A stretch of DNA of 18,335 nucleotides from Porticoccaceae bacterium. GTDB lineage: Bacteria > Pseudomonadota > Gammaproteobacteria > Pseudomonadales > Porticoccaceae. The stretch lies in NCBI GenBank assembly GCA_003491845.1, contig DNBN01000244.1, positions 1 through 18,335 of the forward strand, written 5' to 3'. Numbering within the stretch: position 1 is the first letter of the stretch; every line of letters starts with the position of its first letter. Below are positions 1 to 7,715 of this stretch, piece after piece. The position numbers were made by a program, and so were the translations under genes. Below the pieces are notes generated by a model. That model made no database searches. It was not told the origin of the DNA and worked only from the letters and a program-made list of their open reading frames with translations.

Positions 1-1
1 G

Positions 2-682
2 CAACGATTTTCCATTGATCAGTCTCTCACTGGTGAAGACTATTTCCAACATATGGCGGATGAAATTCAAACCCAATTTCATGATCGATCTTTGGATATA
101 ATTGGCTTTTCCATCGGTGCCTATGTGGCACTAGAGGTTGCTTCGCGATTGGGTGATCAAGTGGGTCAAGTGCATTTGATCTCCGCAGCAGGACCCATTA
201 ACAGTAAAGAAATTTTAGATGCTATGGCCGGCGGCATGGTATTCAAGTTGGCCAAGAACCAACCGATGCTATTTTCATGGTTGAGTGGTTTCCAACGCTC
301 AATAGCCGTTCTAGCACCTAAGCTTTTGTTCAAGATGTTGTTTGCCTCCGCACAGGGATCAGATCGAGAATTGGCGCAGTCTGTTGATTTTCAACATGCC
401 ATAAGACCATTGTTAACCTCGTGTTTTTCCAACTATGCGAAGGGTTATCAGCGTGATATCAATCAGTATGTGCAATGGTCGGGTAGTTTAAAAACCGCTA
501 TTATCGGAGTCAGTCTATGGCATGGTACAGAGGATAATTGGTCTCCCTTTGCTATGGCCACCGAATTGCACCAGCTTGTTGAAGCCAGCCAGCCAGTCAA
601 TTCTATGGTGGGGCTCTCCCATTATTCTTGCCTTTATCAGGCAATCCCTAAAATATGCGCTTTACTGGATGTATCTGAGTAG
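2..682 (+). CDS. alpha/beta hydrolase, 5' end outside the window
   Basis: The reading frame is open from base 2 to a TAG at 680-682. An ATG at 53 exists, but I do not take it as the start: the nucleophile elbow G-F-S-I-G (Ser codon 110-112) would then sit only 20 residues in, while alpha/beta hydrolases need about 70-100 residues before it for the first strands and the oxyanion-hole loop. The in-frame codons before 53 also read sensibly. Visible catalytic candidates are the Ser of GFSIG, Asp in G-T-E-D-N-W and His in L-S-H-Y-S near the C-terminus, in the right order. No signal peptide can be judged because the N-terminus is missing. The substrate cannot be told from sequence. The next gene is 126 nt downstream on the same strand. 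The fold is confident, the function is not. Confidence 0.8.
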   Translation, partial: QRFSIDQSLTGEDYFQHMADEIQTQFHDRSLDIIGFSIGAYVALEVASRLGDQVGQVHLISAAGPINSKEILDAMAGGMVFKLAKNQPMLFSWLSGFQRSIAVLAPKLLFKMLFASAQGSDRELAQSVDFQHAIRPLLTSCFSNYAKGYQRDINQYVQWSGSLKTAIIGVSLWHGTEDNWSPFAMATELHQLVEASQPVNSMVGLSHYSCLYQAIPKICALLDVSE

Positions 683-808
683 CTAATTCAACTAGCCATC
701 TCGACGACCCTTTATTTTGAGTTATTGAGTCTGTTTGTTATTGCCTATTAATGATAGTCTAGATGCGTCCAGACATGAATTGAGCTCGGTAGGGGAGAGA
801 TTCAGGAA

Positions 809-1552
809 ATGACTTTAATATCAAAAACAGACCTTTATTTGCGCTCAGTAGTAGCACAGCCACAGGCTAACCAAGCTATGGTTTTTTCTGGGTTACTGGG
901 ATTCTTAGGTGCGTTCATTATGTTCGTTGGCGACCTGCTGCTTTACGCTCACTGGGAAGCAGTTCCAGCGATAAATGACGCAGTTCTTGCTCTTTTGCCT
1001 GGGCGTAAAGCGGTGCTACTAGCTACTATTAACGACTTGCATGTTTCTGGCTTACTAGGCCCTATAGCAGCGGTTTTTTATTTGTTTGGTGCATGGCATT
1101 TGTACATTAAATTAGCTTCTCGATCGCCACTCTGGGCTGGTCTTACGGCTATCTGTTTTGCTTTTAGTATTGTTATCGCGGGTGCTTTTCATGCCTTGTG
1201 GGGAATGTTTGGTTTTGTGGTTCAGTTTGCAAATCAGCATGCGGATGAATCCTTGATGTTACTTAATACGGCGTCTAACTACATGGCATTTATCACCGAT
1301 ATGGTGACAATTCCATTGGGCTTGGCTTGCGCGGTTTTGTTAGTTCGAAGTTTTTTGGGCAAAACTGACTACCCCCGTTGGATGTTGGTGTTTAATCCAC
1401 TGTTATTGTTACTGGTGGGTGGACCTATACTAGATTCGATTGTAGTTGATATGGCTGTGCCCTATGGTGCTTTAACTGTAGGGACTTTCTTTAACGTGGC
1501 AATGATGGTGTTTTTTGCTGCCTCCATTCTAAGCCCAATAAGACAAAGTTAG
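809..1552 (+). CDS. polytopic membrane protein of unknown function
   Basis: A 247-residue, very hydrophobic protein with about six predicted membrane helices (roughly residues 26-46, 78-100, 108-138, 157-181, 190-212 and 218-241). It has charged or polar residues inside or next to helices: G-D-L-L-L-Y near residue 41, A-F-H-A-L-W near 126 and L-D-S-I-V-V-D near 208. These may be functional. The ATG follows AGGA at very close spacing (gattcaggaaATG). It may belong to the DUF6796-type group of small membrane proteins, but this is from memory of its general look and is unchecked. It lies 6 nt before an alpha/beta hydrolase gene, so the two are almost certainly co-transcribed. No enzyme motif or transporter signature was recognised. 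Confidence 0.8.
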   Translation: MTLISKTDLYLRSVVAQPQANQAMVFSGLLGFLGAFIMFVGDLLLYAHWEAVPAINDAVLALLPGRKAVLLATINDLHVSGLLGPIAAVFYLFGAWHLYIKLASRSPLWAGLTAICFAFSIVIAGAFHALWGMFGFVVQFANQHADESLMLLNTASNYMAFITDMVTIPLGLACAVLLVRSFLGKTDYPRWMLVFNPLLLLLVGGPILDSIVVDMAVPYGALTVGTFFNVAMMVFFAASILSPIRQS

Positions 1553-1558
1553 GTCTAG

Positions 1559-2467
1559 ATGACGCGAACAAAGTACAATACCTTTGTCCTTACAACTGCT
1601 GTGATATCCGGCCTCCTGTGCTTTGGTACGTTGCTAACTGCTTGGACCTTTTCCTCTAATCTCATGTATCCGTCTTACCAATGCAGCGAAGAACATTTTT
1701 TGTATTGTGGTGATCCTACGCAACTGGATCTAGTGTTTAACGATGTGGTTTTCACTTCTGAAGATGGCATTGATTTGAGTGGCTGGTACATACCGTCTAG
1801 CCAATCAACCAAGGCTATTATCTTTGTTCACGGTCATGGCGCAGATCGGCATGAAGGTATGCGTTGGTTCACAGCGATGCATAATGCTGGCTTTAATATA
1901 CTCGCGTTAGATCTGCGCAACAGTGGACAAAGTGAAGGCGAATTTTCATCGATGAGTTATTTTGAAAAACTTGATGTTATCGCTGCAGTGGATTTCTTAA
2001 AGGATCAGAAAAGTATAGAGAGAATTGGTATATTCGGTACTTCTATGGGTGCGGCGACCTCCATAATGGCTATGGAGCAAGACACTCGGATCAGTGCCGG
2101 TGTGTTTGAAGCGGGCTGGGCAAACCTGCGAGATCTTCTTGGCGAAGTGATATCCCAACATCTAGGTTTGCCTCGATTGCCGCTTTTGCCTATCTCTATA
2201 TGGCTATTTGAATTGCGCTCTGGTGCTGATATGACTGCCCTTAATCCTGATACTGTTCTGGCTAATATCGCTTCACGGCCGGTATTTATTATTCATTGTG
2301 AGGGTGATCAATTAATCAATATTTCTCATGGTGAGAGAAATTTCTCTGCTGCTCAAGAGCCCAAGGAATACTGGCGTTCTCCCTGTGATATGCACGCAAG
2401 AGCCTGGCAGTCTGCACCGGATTATATTGAAGCTCGCGTAGCAGGCTACTTTTTGAAGTATTTGTAA
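1559..2467 (+). CDS. membrane-anchored alpha/beta hydrolase
   Basis: A 302-residue protein with one N-terminal hydrophobic helix (about residues 11-31) that probably anchors it with the catalytic domain in the periplasm. The fold is a classical serine hydrolase: oxyanion-loop H-G-H-G at 91-94, D-L-R-N-S-G-Q-S at 118-125, nucleophile elbow G-T-S-M-G (Ser162), acid D250 in E-G-D-Q-L-I and His279 in D-M-H-A-R. C42 and C50, just after the helix, could form a disulfide, which fits an exported domain. The overall pattern resembles YqkD/BEM46-like hydrolases of unknown substrate. The start is only 6 nt after the stop of the membrane-protein gene with only a weak Shine-Dalgarno sequence, so translation is probably coupled. 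Lipase, esterase or thioesterase activity cannot be separated from sequence. Confidence 0.88.
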   Translation: MTRTKYNTFVLTTAVISGLLCFGTLLTAWTFSSNLMYPSYQCSEEHFLYCGDPTQLDLVFNDVVFTSEDGIDLSGWYIPSSQSTKAIIFVHGHGADRHEGMRWFTAMHNAGFNILALDLRNSGQSEGEFSSMSYFEKLDVIAAVDFLKDQKSIERIGIFGTSMGAATSIMAMEQDTRISAGVFEAGWANLRDLLGEVISQHLGLPRLPLLPISIWLFELRSGADMTALNPDTVLANIASRPVFIIHCEGDQLINISHGERNFSAAQEPKEYWRSPCDMHARAWQSAPDYIEARVAGYFLKYL

Positions 2468-2562
2468 CTCGCGCGTTGATCAAAAAAACCTTATTTCGTA
2501 GCGTAACAAATTTATGTGGCTGCAGGCCCGTCAGTCTAAACATAGCTGCCTATCGGCAAATA

Positions 2563-2590
2563 TTGTTAATTTAAGTGCTCAGCCTATACT
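2563..2590 (+). promoter_or_regulatory. sigma70-type promoter for the sulfatase gene
   Basis: TTGTTA at 2563-2568 and TATACT at 2585-2590 are separated by 16 bases. A start of transcription near 2597 would give a leader of about 50 nt. It is placed correctly before the ribosome site AGAGG at 2639-2643. Prediction from sequence only. Confidence 0.5.
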
Positions 2591-2648
2591 AATGAGAGTG
2601 GACCTTTTAGTGAAAGGCTATTTTTAATGTCATTTAATAGAGGTAAAG

Positions 2649-4064
2649 ATGTCAACAAACGCAACTGTGTACCGCAACCCATTGATCATTTTACTGGCGA
2701 CATTGTCATTGCAAGTGTCGGCGGTCACCTCAGGTGATTCTCAGCAACCTAATATCGTGTTGGTAGTGATGGACAACTTTGGCTATGGTGAAATCGGGGT
2801 ATACGGTGGTGGCGTTGTTCGAGGTGCTCCCACGCCTAATATCGATAGCATTGGACAGCAGGGATTTCAATCTACCAACTTTAATGTTGAGGCGGAGTGC
2901 ACGCCCTCGCGCTCAGCACTGATGACAGGCCGCTATGGTATTCGAACCCGACAGCGTCCCGAGGGTTCGCCGCGAGGGATTTGGTACGGTCTGACATCGT
3001 GGGAAATTACATTGGCAGAAATGCTCTCCAATGCAGGTTATGCTACTGGTATGTTTGGTAAGTGGCATTTGGGTGATGCTGAGGGTCGCTACCCTACCGA
3101 TCAGGGCTTTGATGAGTGGTATGGTATTCCTAATTCTTCTGATCAAGCATTCTGGCCGGATAGTGACAGTTTTCAGGCTGACTCGGGCGTAGAATTTGCT
3201 CGTGTGATGACCGCTGTACGCGGCGAAAAGCCACAAAAGAAAGAAGTCTATGGTCGTGCAAAACGCGCCACTATTGACCGTGAAATTACTGACCATGCGC
3301 TGGACTTTATCGCACGCAAAGCCAATGCCAAGCAGCCATTTTTCGCCTACGTCCCCTATACTCAAACTCATGAGCCGGTGGATGCTCACCCTGATTATAA
3401 AGGCTCTACTGGTAATGGTAGTTTTGCTGATGTATTGGCCCAGACCGATGCTTATGTGGGCGAATTATTATCTATCGTCGATGAGTTGGGTTTAACGCAA
3501 GAGACTATCTTTATTTTTACCTCAGATAATGGTCGCGAAGGTATTAAACGGTCCTTTGGTTCCACTGGTCCGTGGCGTGGAACCATGTTTTCGCCCTATG
3601 AAGGCTCCCTGCGCGTCCCTTTTCTTATTCGTTACTCAGGCCATATACCCGCTGGACAAGTGTCAAATGACATTGTTCACTTGATCGACATATTTCCCAC
3701 TCTAGCGTCTTTCGTTGGAGGTGAAATTCCCACTGATCGAGTCTTAGATGGTGTTGATCAGAGTGGATTTTTTACTGCAAAACAATCTACGTCTCTCAGA
3801 GAATCGGTTGTTATCTACATTGGCAATGATCTCTTTGGGGTTAAATGGCGCAATTGGAAAATGTTGCTTAAAGACATTGATGAAAAAAGTTACGCGATTA
3901 AAAACTTAGCTTATCCTTCGTTTTATAATCTTATTGTGGATCCAAAAGAGGAGGAGCCCGAAAAATTCTATCTTGATGATACCTGGGTAGAGACGCCCTT
4001 ATATCAGGTTATGGAAGAGCATTTGATATCCATTGAAAAAGATGCAGGATCGCCCGGCGATTAG
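2649..4064 (+). CDS. secreted type I (formylglycine) sulfatase, arylsulfatase family
   Basis: A 471-residue hydrolase of sulfate esters in the alkaline-phosphatase-like fold. The N-terminus has a hydrophobic stretch (about residues 11-25) fitting a Sec signal peptide, so a periplasmic or exported location is likely. The sulfatase signature C-T-P-S-R (C84-R88) followed by L-M-T-G-R is intact; C84 would be converted to formylglycine. Other active-site elements are D42-N43, G-K-W-H at 137-140, H241, S-D-N-G at 292-295 (Ca ligands D293/N294) and G-P-W-R-G at 307-311. The first metal motif reads D-N where many sulfatases have D-D, but a subgroup with the G-Y-G-E-I-G-V-Y-G-G-G and R-G-A-P-T-P context naturally has this. 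The start ATG follows AGAGG by 5 nt. No sulfatase-activating enzyme is encoded in the window. The specific substrate cannot be told. Confidence 0.93.
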   Translation: MSTNATVYRNPLIILLATLSLQVSAVTSGDSQQPNIVLVVMDNFGYGEIGVYGGGVVRGAPTPNIDSIGQQGFQSTNFNVEAECTPSRSALMTGRYGIRTRQRPEGSPRGIWYGLTSWEITLAEMLSNAGYATGMFGKWHLGDAEGRYPTDQGFDEWYGIPNSSDQAFWPDSDSFQADSGVEFARVMTAVRGEKPQKKEVYGRAKRATIDREITDHALDFIARKANAKQPFFAYVPYTQTHEPVDAHPDYKGSTGNGSFADVLAQTDAYVGELLSIVDELGLTQETIFIFTSDNGREGIKRSFGSTGPWRGTMFSPYEGSLRVPFLIRYSGHIPAGQVSNDIVHLIDIFPTLASFVGGEIPTDRVLDGVDQSGFFTAKQSTSLRESVVIYIGNDLFGVKWRNWKMLLKDIDEKSYAIKNLAYPSFYNLIVDPKEEEPEKFYLDDTWVETPLYQVMEEHLISIEKDAGSPGD

Positions 4065-4111
4065 TTATGAGTTGGGGGAGCTTATGAACTTTATTTTACC
4101 TGTCGACCTAT

Positions 4112-4136
4112 TGTCGGGGTAGAGTCGTAGCCGACA
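4112..4136 (+). repeat. GC-rich hairpin after the sulfatase gene
   Basis: TGTCGG at 4112-4117 and CCGACA at 4131-4136 form a perfect 6-bp inverted repeat with a 13-base loop. A second TGTCG at 4101-4105 could pair with the same right arm. No T tract follows, so it is not a standard intrinsic terminator; it might protect or process the mRNA end. Weak evidence. Confidence 0.3.
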
Positions 4137-4184
4137 GCCCTCTAAATCTGCAATAGTGTTCTTGCAGCGGCATAAGGAAAGAAC

Positions 4185-4597
4185 ATGATTGTTAAAAAAT
4201 TAAGAGATAAAAATGGTTGGACTTAGGAAGAGCTAGCCGAGTGTTGTAATTTAAATGTGAGAACTATTCAGCGTGTTGAGAGTGGGCAGAACGCCAGCCT
4301 TGAAACTTACAAAGCCTTGCCTCTGTATTTGAAGTTGATATTTCAACATTAACAGAGGAAATTACCGTGATAGATAAAAAATTACAGAGTTGGAAGGTTT
4401 TACCTTGGTGGCTCAGGGTTAATATGCTTGGTATTCGTAAAAAGCGAACTGTTCTTTGGTGCGAATTCATTATGATATTTACTGGCTTTACCTACGGCAT
4501 ACTTTTACAGGATTCTTCAACCGCAGCCATTATGTTTTTTGGAGTATACGTTACCAGCTGGTTGGTTAAATATGGCGACAAACATCATGTTTGGTAA
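4185..4597 (+). pseudogene. broken XRE-family HTH regulator with two-transmembrane C-terminal domain
   Basis: Read from ATG 4185, the frame gives M-I-V-K-K-L-R-D-K-N-G-W-T, then TAG at 4224-4226, then E-E-L-A-E-C-C-N-L-N-V-R-T-I-Q-R-V-E-S-G-Q, a clear XRE/Cro helix-turn-helix. The TAG sits where relatives commonly have Gln (W-S/T-Q-E), consistent with CAG to TAG. After K-A-L (codons to 4319) the frame ends soon, but moving back one base at 4319 restores A-S-V-F-E-V-D-I-S-T-L-T-E-E and runs without a stop to TAA at 4597. So one base appears to be lost near 4319. The C-terminal part (from about 4390) holds two hydrophobic helices, as in HTH-plus-2TM proteins. A good ribosome site AAGGA (4174-4178) is still present 6 nt before the ATG, which suggests recent decay. 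A GTG at 4367 could still start the membrane part alone. Confidence 0.85.
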
Positions 4598-4628
4598 ACC
4601 CTGCAGCAAGTTAAGACTGATATAAGTT

Positions 4629-4655
4629 AAAAAGCCCGCTAGTTGCGGGCTTTTT
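4629..4655. terminator. bidirectional intrinsic terminator
   Basis: An 11-bp perfect stem, AAAAAGCCCGC (4629-4639) and GCGGGCTTTTT (4645-4655), with a 5-base loop. The GC core flanked by A and T runs makes it work on both strands, ending transcription from the broken regulator gene (plus) and from the purH operon (minus). Confidence 0.93.
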
Positions 4656-4677
4656 AATATTAAGACGACGACAAGTA

Positions 4678-6252
4678 TTAGTGCCTAAAATGACGCATGC
4701 CTGTAAACACCATAGCCATGCCATGCTCGTCGGCTGCAGCGATCACCTCATCGTCACGCATAGAGCCACCAGGCTGAATAATACAGCTAATCCCAGCGTG
4801 GCCCGCACTGTCGATGCCATCACGGAACGGGAAAAATGCGTCGGATGCCATTACCGCACCCTTAACGTCCAGACCGGCGTGCTCGGCTTTGATGCCGGCG
4901 ATTCGCGCACTGTTAATACGGCTCATTTGACCTGCACCTACACCGATTGTCTGGTTGTTTTTGGCGTAAATAATAGCATTGGACTTAACCATTTTGGCTA
5001 CCTTCCAGGCAAATAGCATATCTCTCATTTCAATGGCAGTGGGAACTCTTTTGGATACTACTTTGAGATCTTCCTCGGTAACCATGCCGTTATCACGATC
5101 TTGAATGAGCAGGCCACCGTTGACACGTTTATAGTCAACGTCCTGCGGACGCTGGTAGCCCCAAGTACCACACTCTAGTAACCTAATGTTTTTCTTTCCA
5201 GCAACAATGGCCAAAGCATCTGCTGACACTGAGGGAGCAACAATGACTTCGACAAATTGCTTTTCACAAATAGCTTCAGCGGTTTGAGCATCTAGCTCAC
5301 GGTTGAAGGCGATAATGCCGCCAAATGCAGATTCAGGGTCTGTAGCAAACGCTAAGTCATAGGCAGTTCCAATATCAACCGCGACTGAAACACCGCAGGG
5401 GTTGGCGTGCTTAACAATAACGCAGGCCGGTTGATCAAACTGTTTAACGCATTCAAGAGCCGCATCAGTATCGGCGATATTATTGAACGAAAGCTCTTTG
5501 CCTTGCAGTTGTTTTGCAGTAGCTACACTGGCTTCGGTAGGGTTAGCCTCGGTATAAAAAGCTGCCTTTTGATGAGGATTCTCGCCATAACGCATGTCTT
5601 GAGTCTTGAAATATTGCACGTTGAACGTATCAGAAAAATTACGTGCAGTATTGTCTGTATTACGAGCACCAAAGTGATTGGCAATCATTCCGTCATAGCC
5701 AGCAGTATGCTCAAAGGCTTTAACCATGAGCGCATAACGCGTACCATAATCAAGTTGCCCTTTATTGGCCTGCATCTGTTCAATGACCATCGCATAGTCA
5801 GTATTGTTAACCACAATTGCGACATCTTTATGATTTTTTGCCGCTGAGCGAACCATGGTTGGGCCGCCAATATCAATATTTTCAATGGCGTTAGGCAGTG
5901 TGCAATTAGGGTCTGCAACAGTCGCTGCAAAAGGATAGAGATTAACGATTACCATATCTATAGGTTTAATCGAATGTTCTGCCATGATTGCATCATCGGT
6001 GCCGCGACGACCTAAAATGCCGCCATGCACTTTGGGATGTAATGTTTTTACGCGGCCATCCATCATTTCTGGAAAACCAGTGTAATCGGATACTTCTGTA
6101 ACCTTAATGTTGTTCTCTTGAAGTAGGCGAAAAGTTCCACCGGTGGAAAGTAGCTCCACGCCCATTGTGGATAAAGCCCGTGCAAAGTCAATAATGCCGT
6201 TTTTATCAGATACGCTAATCAGTGCGCGTGAAACTTTTTTTAGATCGCTCAT
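4678..6252 (-). CDS. purH: bifunctional AICAR transformylase / IMP cyclohydrolase
   Basis: A 524-residue cytosolic enzyme for the last two steps of IMP synthesis: formyl transfer from 10-formyl-THF to AICAR, then ring closure. The N-terminal MGS-like cyclohydrolase domain (about 1-150) has [17 protein letters not shown] and I-E-N-I-D-I-G-G-P. The transformylase domain has R-Y-G-E-N-P-H-Q (221-228) and the catalytic K281-H282 in V-K-H-A-N-P-C-G-V, and ends with M-R-H-F-R-H. Length is normal for the family. The ATG has TGAGGAC upstream. It is the last gene of dusB-fis-purH (15 nt after fis) and runs into the terminator. In Pseudomonas purD usually follows purH; here it does not. Confidence 0.98.
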   Translation of the reverse strand: MSDLKKVSRALISVSDKNGIIDFARALSTMGVELLSTGGTFRLLQENNIKVTEVSDYTGFPEMMDGRVKTLHPKVHGGILGRRGTDDAIMAEHSIKPIDMVIVNLYPFAATVADPNCTLPNAIENIDIGGPTMVRSAAKNHKDVAIVVNNTDYAMVIEQMQANKGQLDYGTRYALMVKAFEHTAGYDGMIANHFGARNTDNTARNFSDTFNVQYFKTQDMRYGENPHQKAAFYTEANPTEASVATAKQLQGKELSFNNIADTDAALECVKQFDQPACVIVKHANPCGVSVAVDIGTAYDLAFATDPESAFGGIIAFNRELDAQTAEAICEKQFVEVIVAPSVSADALAIVAGKKNIRLLECGTWGYQRPQDVDYKRVNGGLLIQDRDNGMVTEEDLKVVSKRVPTAIEMRDMLFAWKVAKMVKSNAIIYAKNNQTIGVGAGQMSRINSARIAGIKAEHAGLDVKGAVMASDAFFPFRDGIDSAGHAGISCIIQPGGSMRDDEVIAAADEHGMAMVFTGMRHFRH

Positions 6253-6267
6253 GAAGTCCTCAGATGG

Positions 6268-6588
6268 TTACAAAAGATCATATTGTTTTAGTTTTTTGCG
6301 CAGCGTACCTCGATTTAGGCCAAGTATTTCAGCTGCTTTACTTTGATTGTTATTGGTATATGCCAACACCGCAATTAGCAGTGGGGTTTCTACTTCGGTC
6401 ATAACTAAGTCGTAGAGATTGACCGTAGTTTGGCCTCCGAGATTATCAAAATAGCGATCCATAGCAGTGGCGACGCTTAGGCGCAGAGATTGCTGAGTAT
6501 CGGTGATAGGTGTTCTTGGATCTAAACCATATTCATCATTAATGGCTTGATTGATTTTTTGTAGTTCCAGTGATTTCTCAGTAGTCAT
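6268..6588 (-). CDS. fis: DNA-binding protein Fis
   Basis: A 106-residue nucleoid-associated regulator that binds and bends DNA as a dimer and controls rRNA operons, recombination and growth-phase genes. The C-terminal helix-turn-helix is typical: N-Q-S-K-A-A-E-I-L-G-L-N-R-G-T-L-R-K-K-L (about 81-100). The protein is slightly longer than the 98-residue E. coli Fis, the extra residues being N-terminal. Its ATG overlaps the dusB stop in an ATGA, so translation is coupled, the same dusB-fis pairing as in enteric bacteria. purH follows after 15 nt, an arrangement shared with Pseudomonas. See the candidate Fis site upstream of dusB for possible autoregulation. Confidence 0.97.
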   Translation of the reverse strand: MTTEKSLELQKINQAINDEYGLDPRTPITDTQQSLRLSVATAMDRYFDNLGGQTTVNLYDLVMTEVETPLLIAVLAYTNNNQSKAAEILGLNRGTLRKKLKQYDLL

Positions 6589-7571
6589 GCAACTTTTTCC
6601 TCAGATCCATAATTGAGGAAAAAGTCCTGTAGCAATTGCCTCTGTCGTTCAGTGGTCTCAAGGGCATTGAACACCTTGGTAAAGTTTCTGCCACCAACAA
6701 GCGGGTTGATGTACCAACCTATGTGTTTGCGGGATATGCGCAACCCGCCAGCTTCACCATAAAACTCATGCAGTGCCAAAAGGTGCCCAGACATGATTCG
6801 CGAACACTCTTCCATGCTGGGTGGCGCTAGCGGCTGACCATATTTTAGAAAATGATTTATTTGGTTGAATATCCACGGGTTACCTTGAGCTGCTCTACCA
6901 ATCATAACCGCCGCCGCACCGGTGTGTTTGAGTACTTCTGTCGCTTTTCTAGGGTCAGTAATATCGCCATTAGCAAAAACAGGGATAGATATATTCTGTA
7001 CTACCTCTGCAATGGTGTCATATTCTACCTCACCAACAAAACGACATGCTTTTGTACGGCCGTGAACAGCTAATGCTGCTATGCCGGCATCTTCGGCAAT
7101 CTTTGCAATATCCACAGCGTTACGATTTTGTGTATCCCATCCAGTTCTTATTTTCAGAGTTACAGGGACATCTACAGCATTTACTGTTGCGGTTAGGATA
7201 TCTTTTACCAGTTCTGGGTGTTGCAGAAGGGCCGAACCAGCCGCACGCTTACAGACCTTTTTCGCGGGACAGCCCATATTGATGTCAATTATTTCTGCGC
7301 CCAGTTGAGCATTAAAACGAGCTGCATCTGCCATCATTTGTGGATCATAACCCGCAATTTGCACTGATCTAGGTGCCGGCTCATCCCCAAATTGTACCCG
7401 CTGACGGGACTTTCGTGTGTCCCACGTATTAGGGTTGGCGGCAACCATTTCTGAGACCACTAAACCAGCGCCCATTTTTCTGCACAGTTGGCGAAAAGGC
7501 AAGTCGGTTACTCCCGCCATAGGTGCAAGTACAGTCTGGCTTTTAATCTGGTATGGACCGATGCTAAACAC
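6585..7571 (-). CDS. dusB: tRNA-dihydrouridine synthase B
   Basis: A 328-residue FMN enzyme that reduces uridine to dihydrouridine in the tRNA D-loop with NADPH. The N-terminal TIM barrel has A-P-M-A-G-V-T-D-L-P-F-R (16-27), the catalytic C101 in N-M-G-C-P-A-K-K-V, K-I-R-T-G-W-D (140-146), H-G-R-T (170-173), F-A-N-G-D-I and M-I-G-R-A-A-Q-G-N-P for FMN phosphate binding, followed by a helical C-terminal domain. The start is GTG (7571-7569): it matches the usual N-terminus of the family (x-I-G-x-Y-x-I), and there is no in-frame ATG before the upstream stop near 7617. It overlaps fis by 4 nt and is preceded by a 144-nt gap, so it is probably the first gene of its operon. Confidence 0.97.
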   Translation of the reverse strand: MFSIGPYQIKSQTVLAPMAGVTDLPFRQLCRKMGAGLVVSEMVAANPNTWDTRKSRQRVQFGDEPAPRSVQIAGYDPQMMADAARFNAQLGAEIIDINMGCPAKKVCKRAAGSALLQHPELVKDILTATVNAVDVPVTLKIRTGWDTQNRNAVDIAKIAEDAGIAALAVHGRTKACRFVGEVEYDTIAEVVQNISIPVFANGDITDPRKATEVLKHTGAAAVMIGRAAQGNPWIFNQINHFLKYGQPLAPPSMEECSRIMSGHLLALHEFYGEAGGLRISRKHIGWYINPLVGGRNFTKVFNALETTERQRQLLQDFFLNYGSEEKVA

Positions 7572-7605
7572 GTTAATCTCTAATACAGTGATAGAAAGAT
7601 TGCGT

Positions 7606-7640
7606 ATGATACCTTGTCATGGATTGATTAAAAAGTGATC
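7606..7640 (-). promoter_or_regulatory. candidate Fis site and weak promoter upstream of dusB-fis-purH
   Basis: Bases 7626-7640 (GATTAAAAAGTGATC) fit the degenerate 15-bp Fis core: G at 1, T-A at 4-5, AT-rich centre, T-G at 11-12 and C at 15. The site lies 55-69 nt upstream of the dusB GTG. A -10-like TATCAT is at 7611-7606 on the minus strand, with only a poor -35 (TTTTTA, 7634-7629). A perfect palindrome ATCAATTGAT adjoins at 7638-7647. In E. coli the dusB-fis promoter is repressed by Fis; the same is inferred here. Confidence 0.35.
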
Positions 7641-7715
7641 AATTGATAATTGTTTTAGTTGTCATAGAATCTGCGATGATTGGTGTTTAAAACGCGATTA
7701 ATAGCGGTAGTGTTT

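Noticed and set aside
53-682. ATG at 53 as the real start of the first hydrolase
   Set aside because: The frame is open upstream to the window edge and a start at 53 would leave the fold without its first strands and oxyanion loop.
2913-3389. 158-codon minus-strand frame inside the sulfatase gene
   Set aside because: Antisense shadow of a strongly supported gene; its translation has no domain or coding-like pattern.
4317-4322. Programmed -1 frameshift in the HTH-2TM gene
   Set aside because: No slippery heptamer is present and an in-frame TAG lies upstream, so mutation is the simpler explanation.
5407-5847. 146-codon plus-strand frame inside purH
   Set aside because: Antisense shadow of purH, a certain gene; no independent support.
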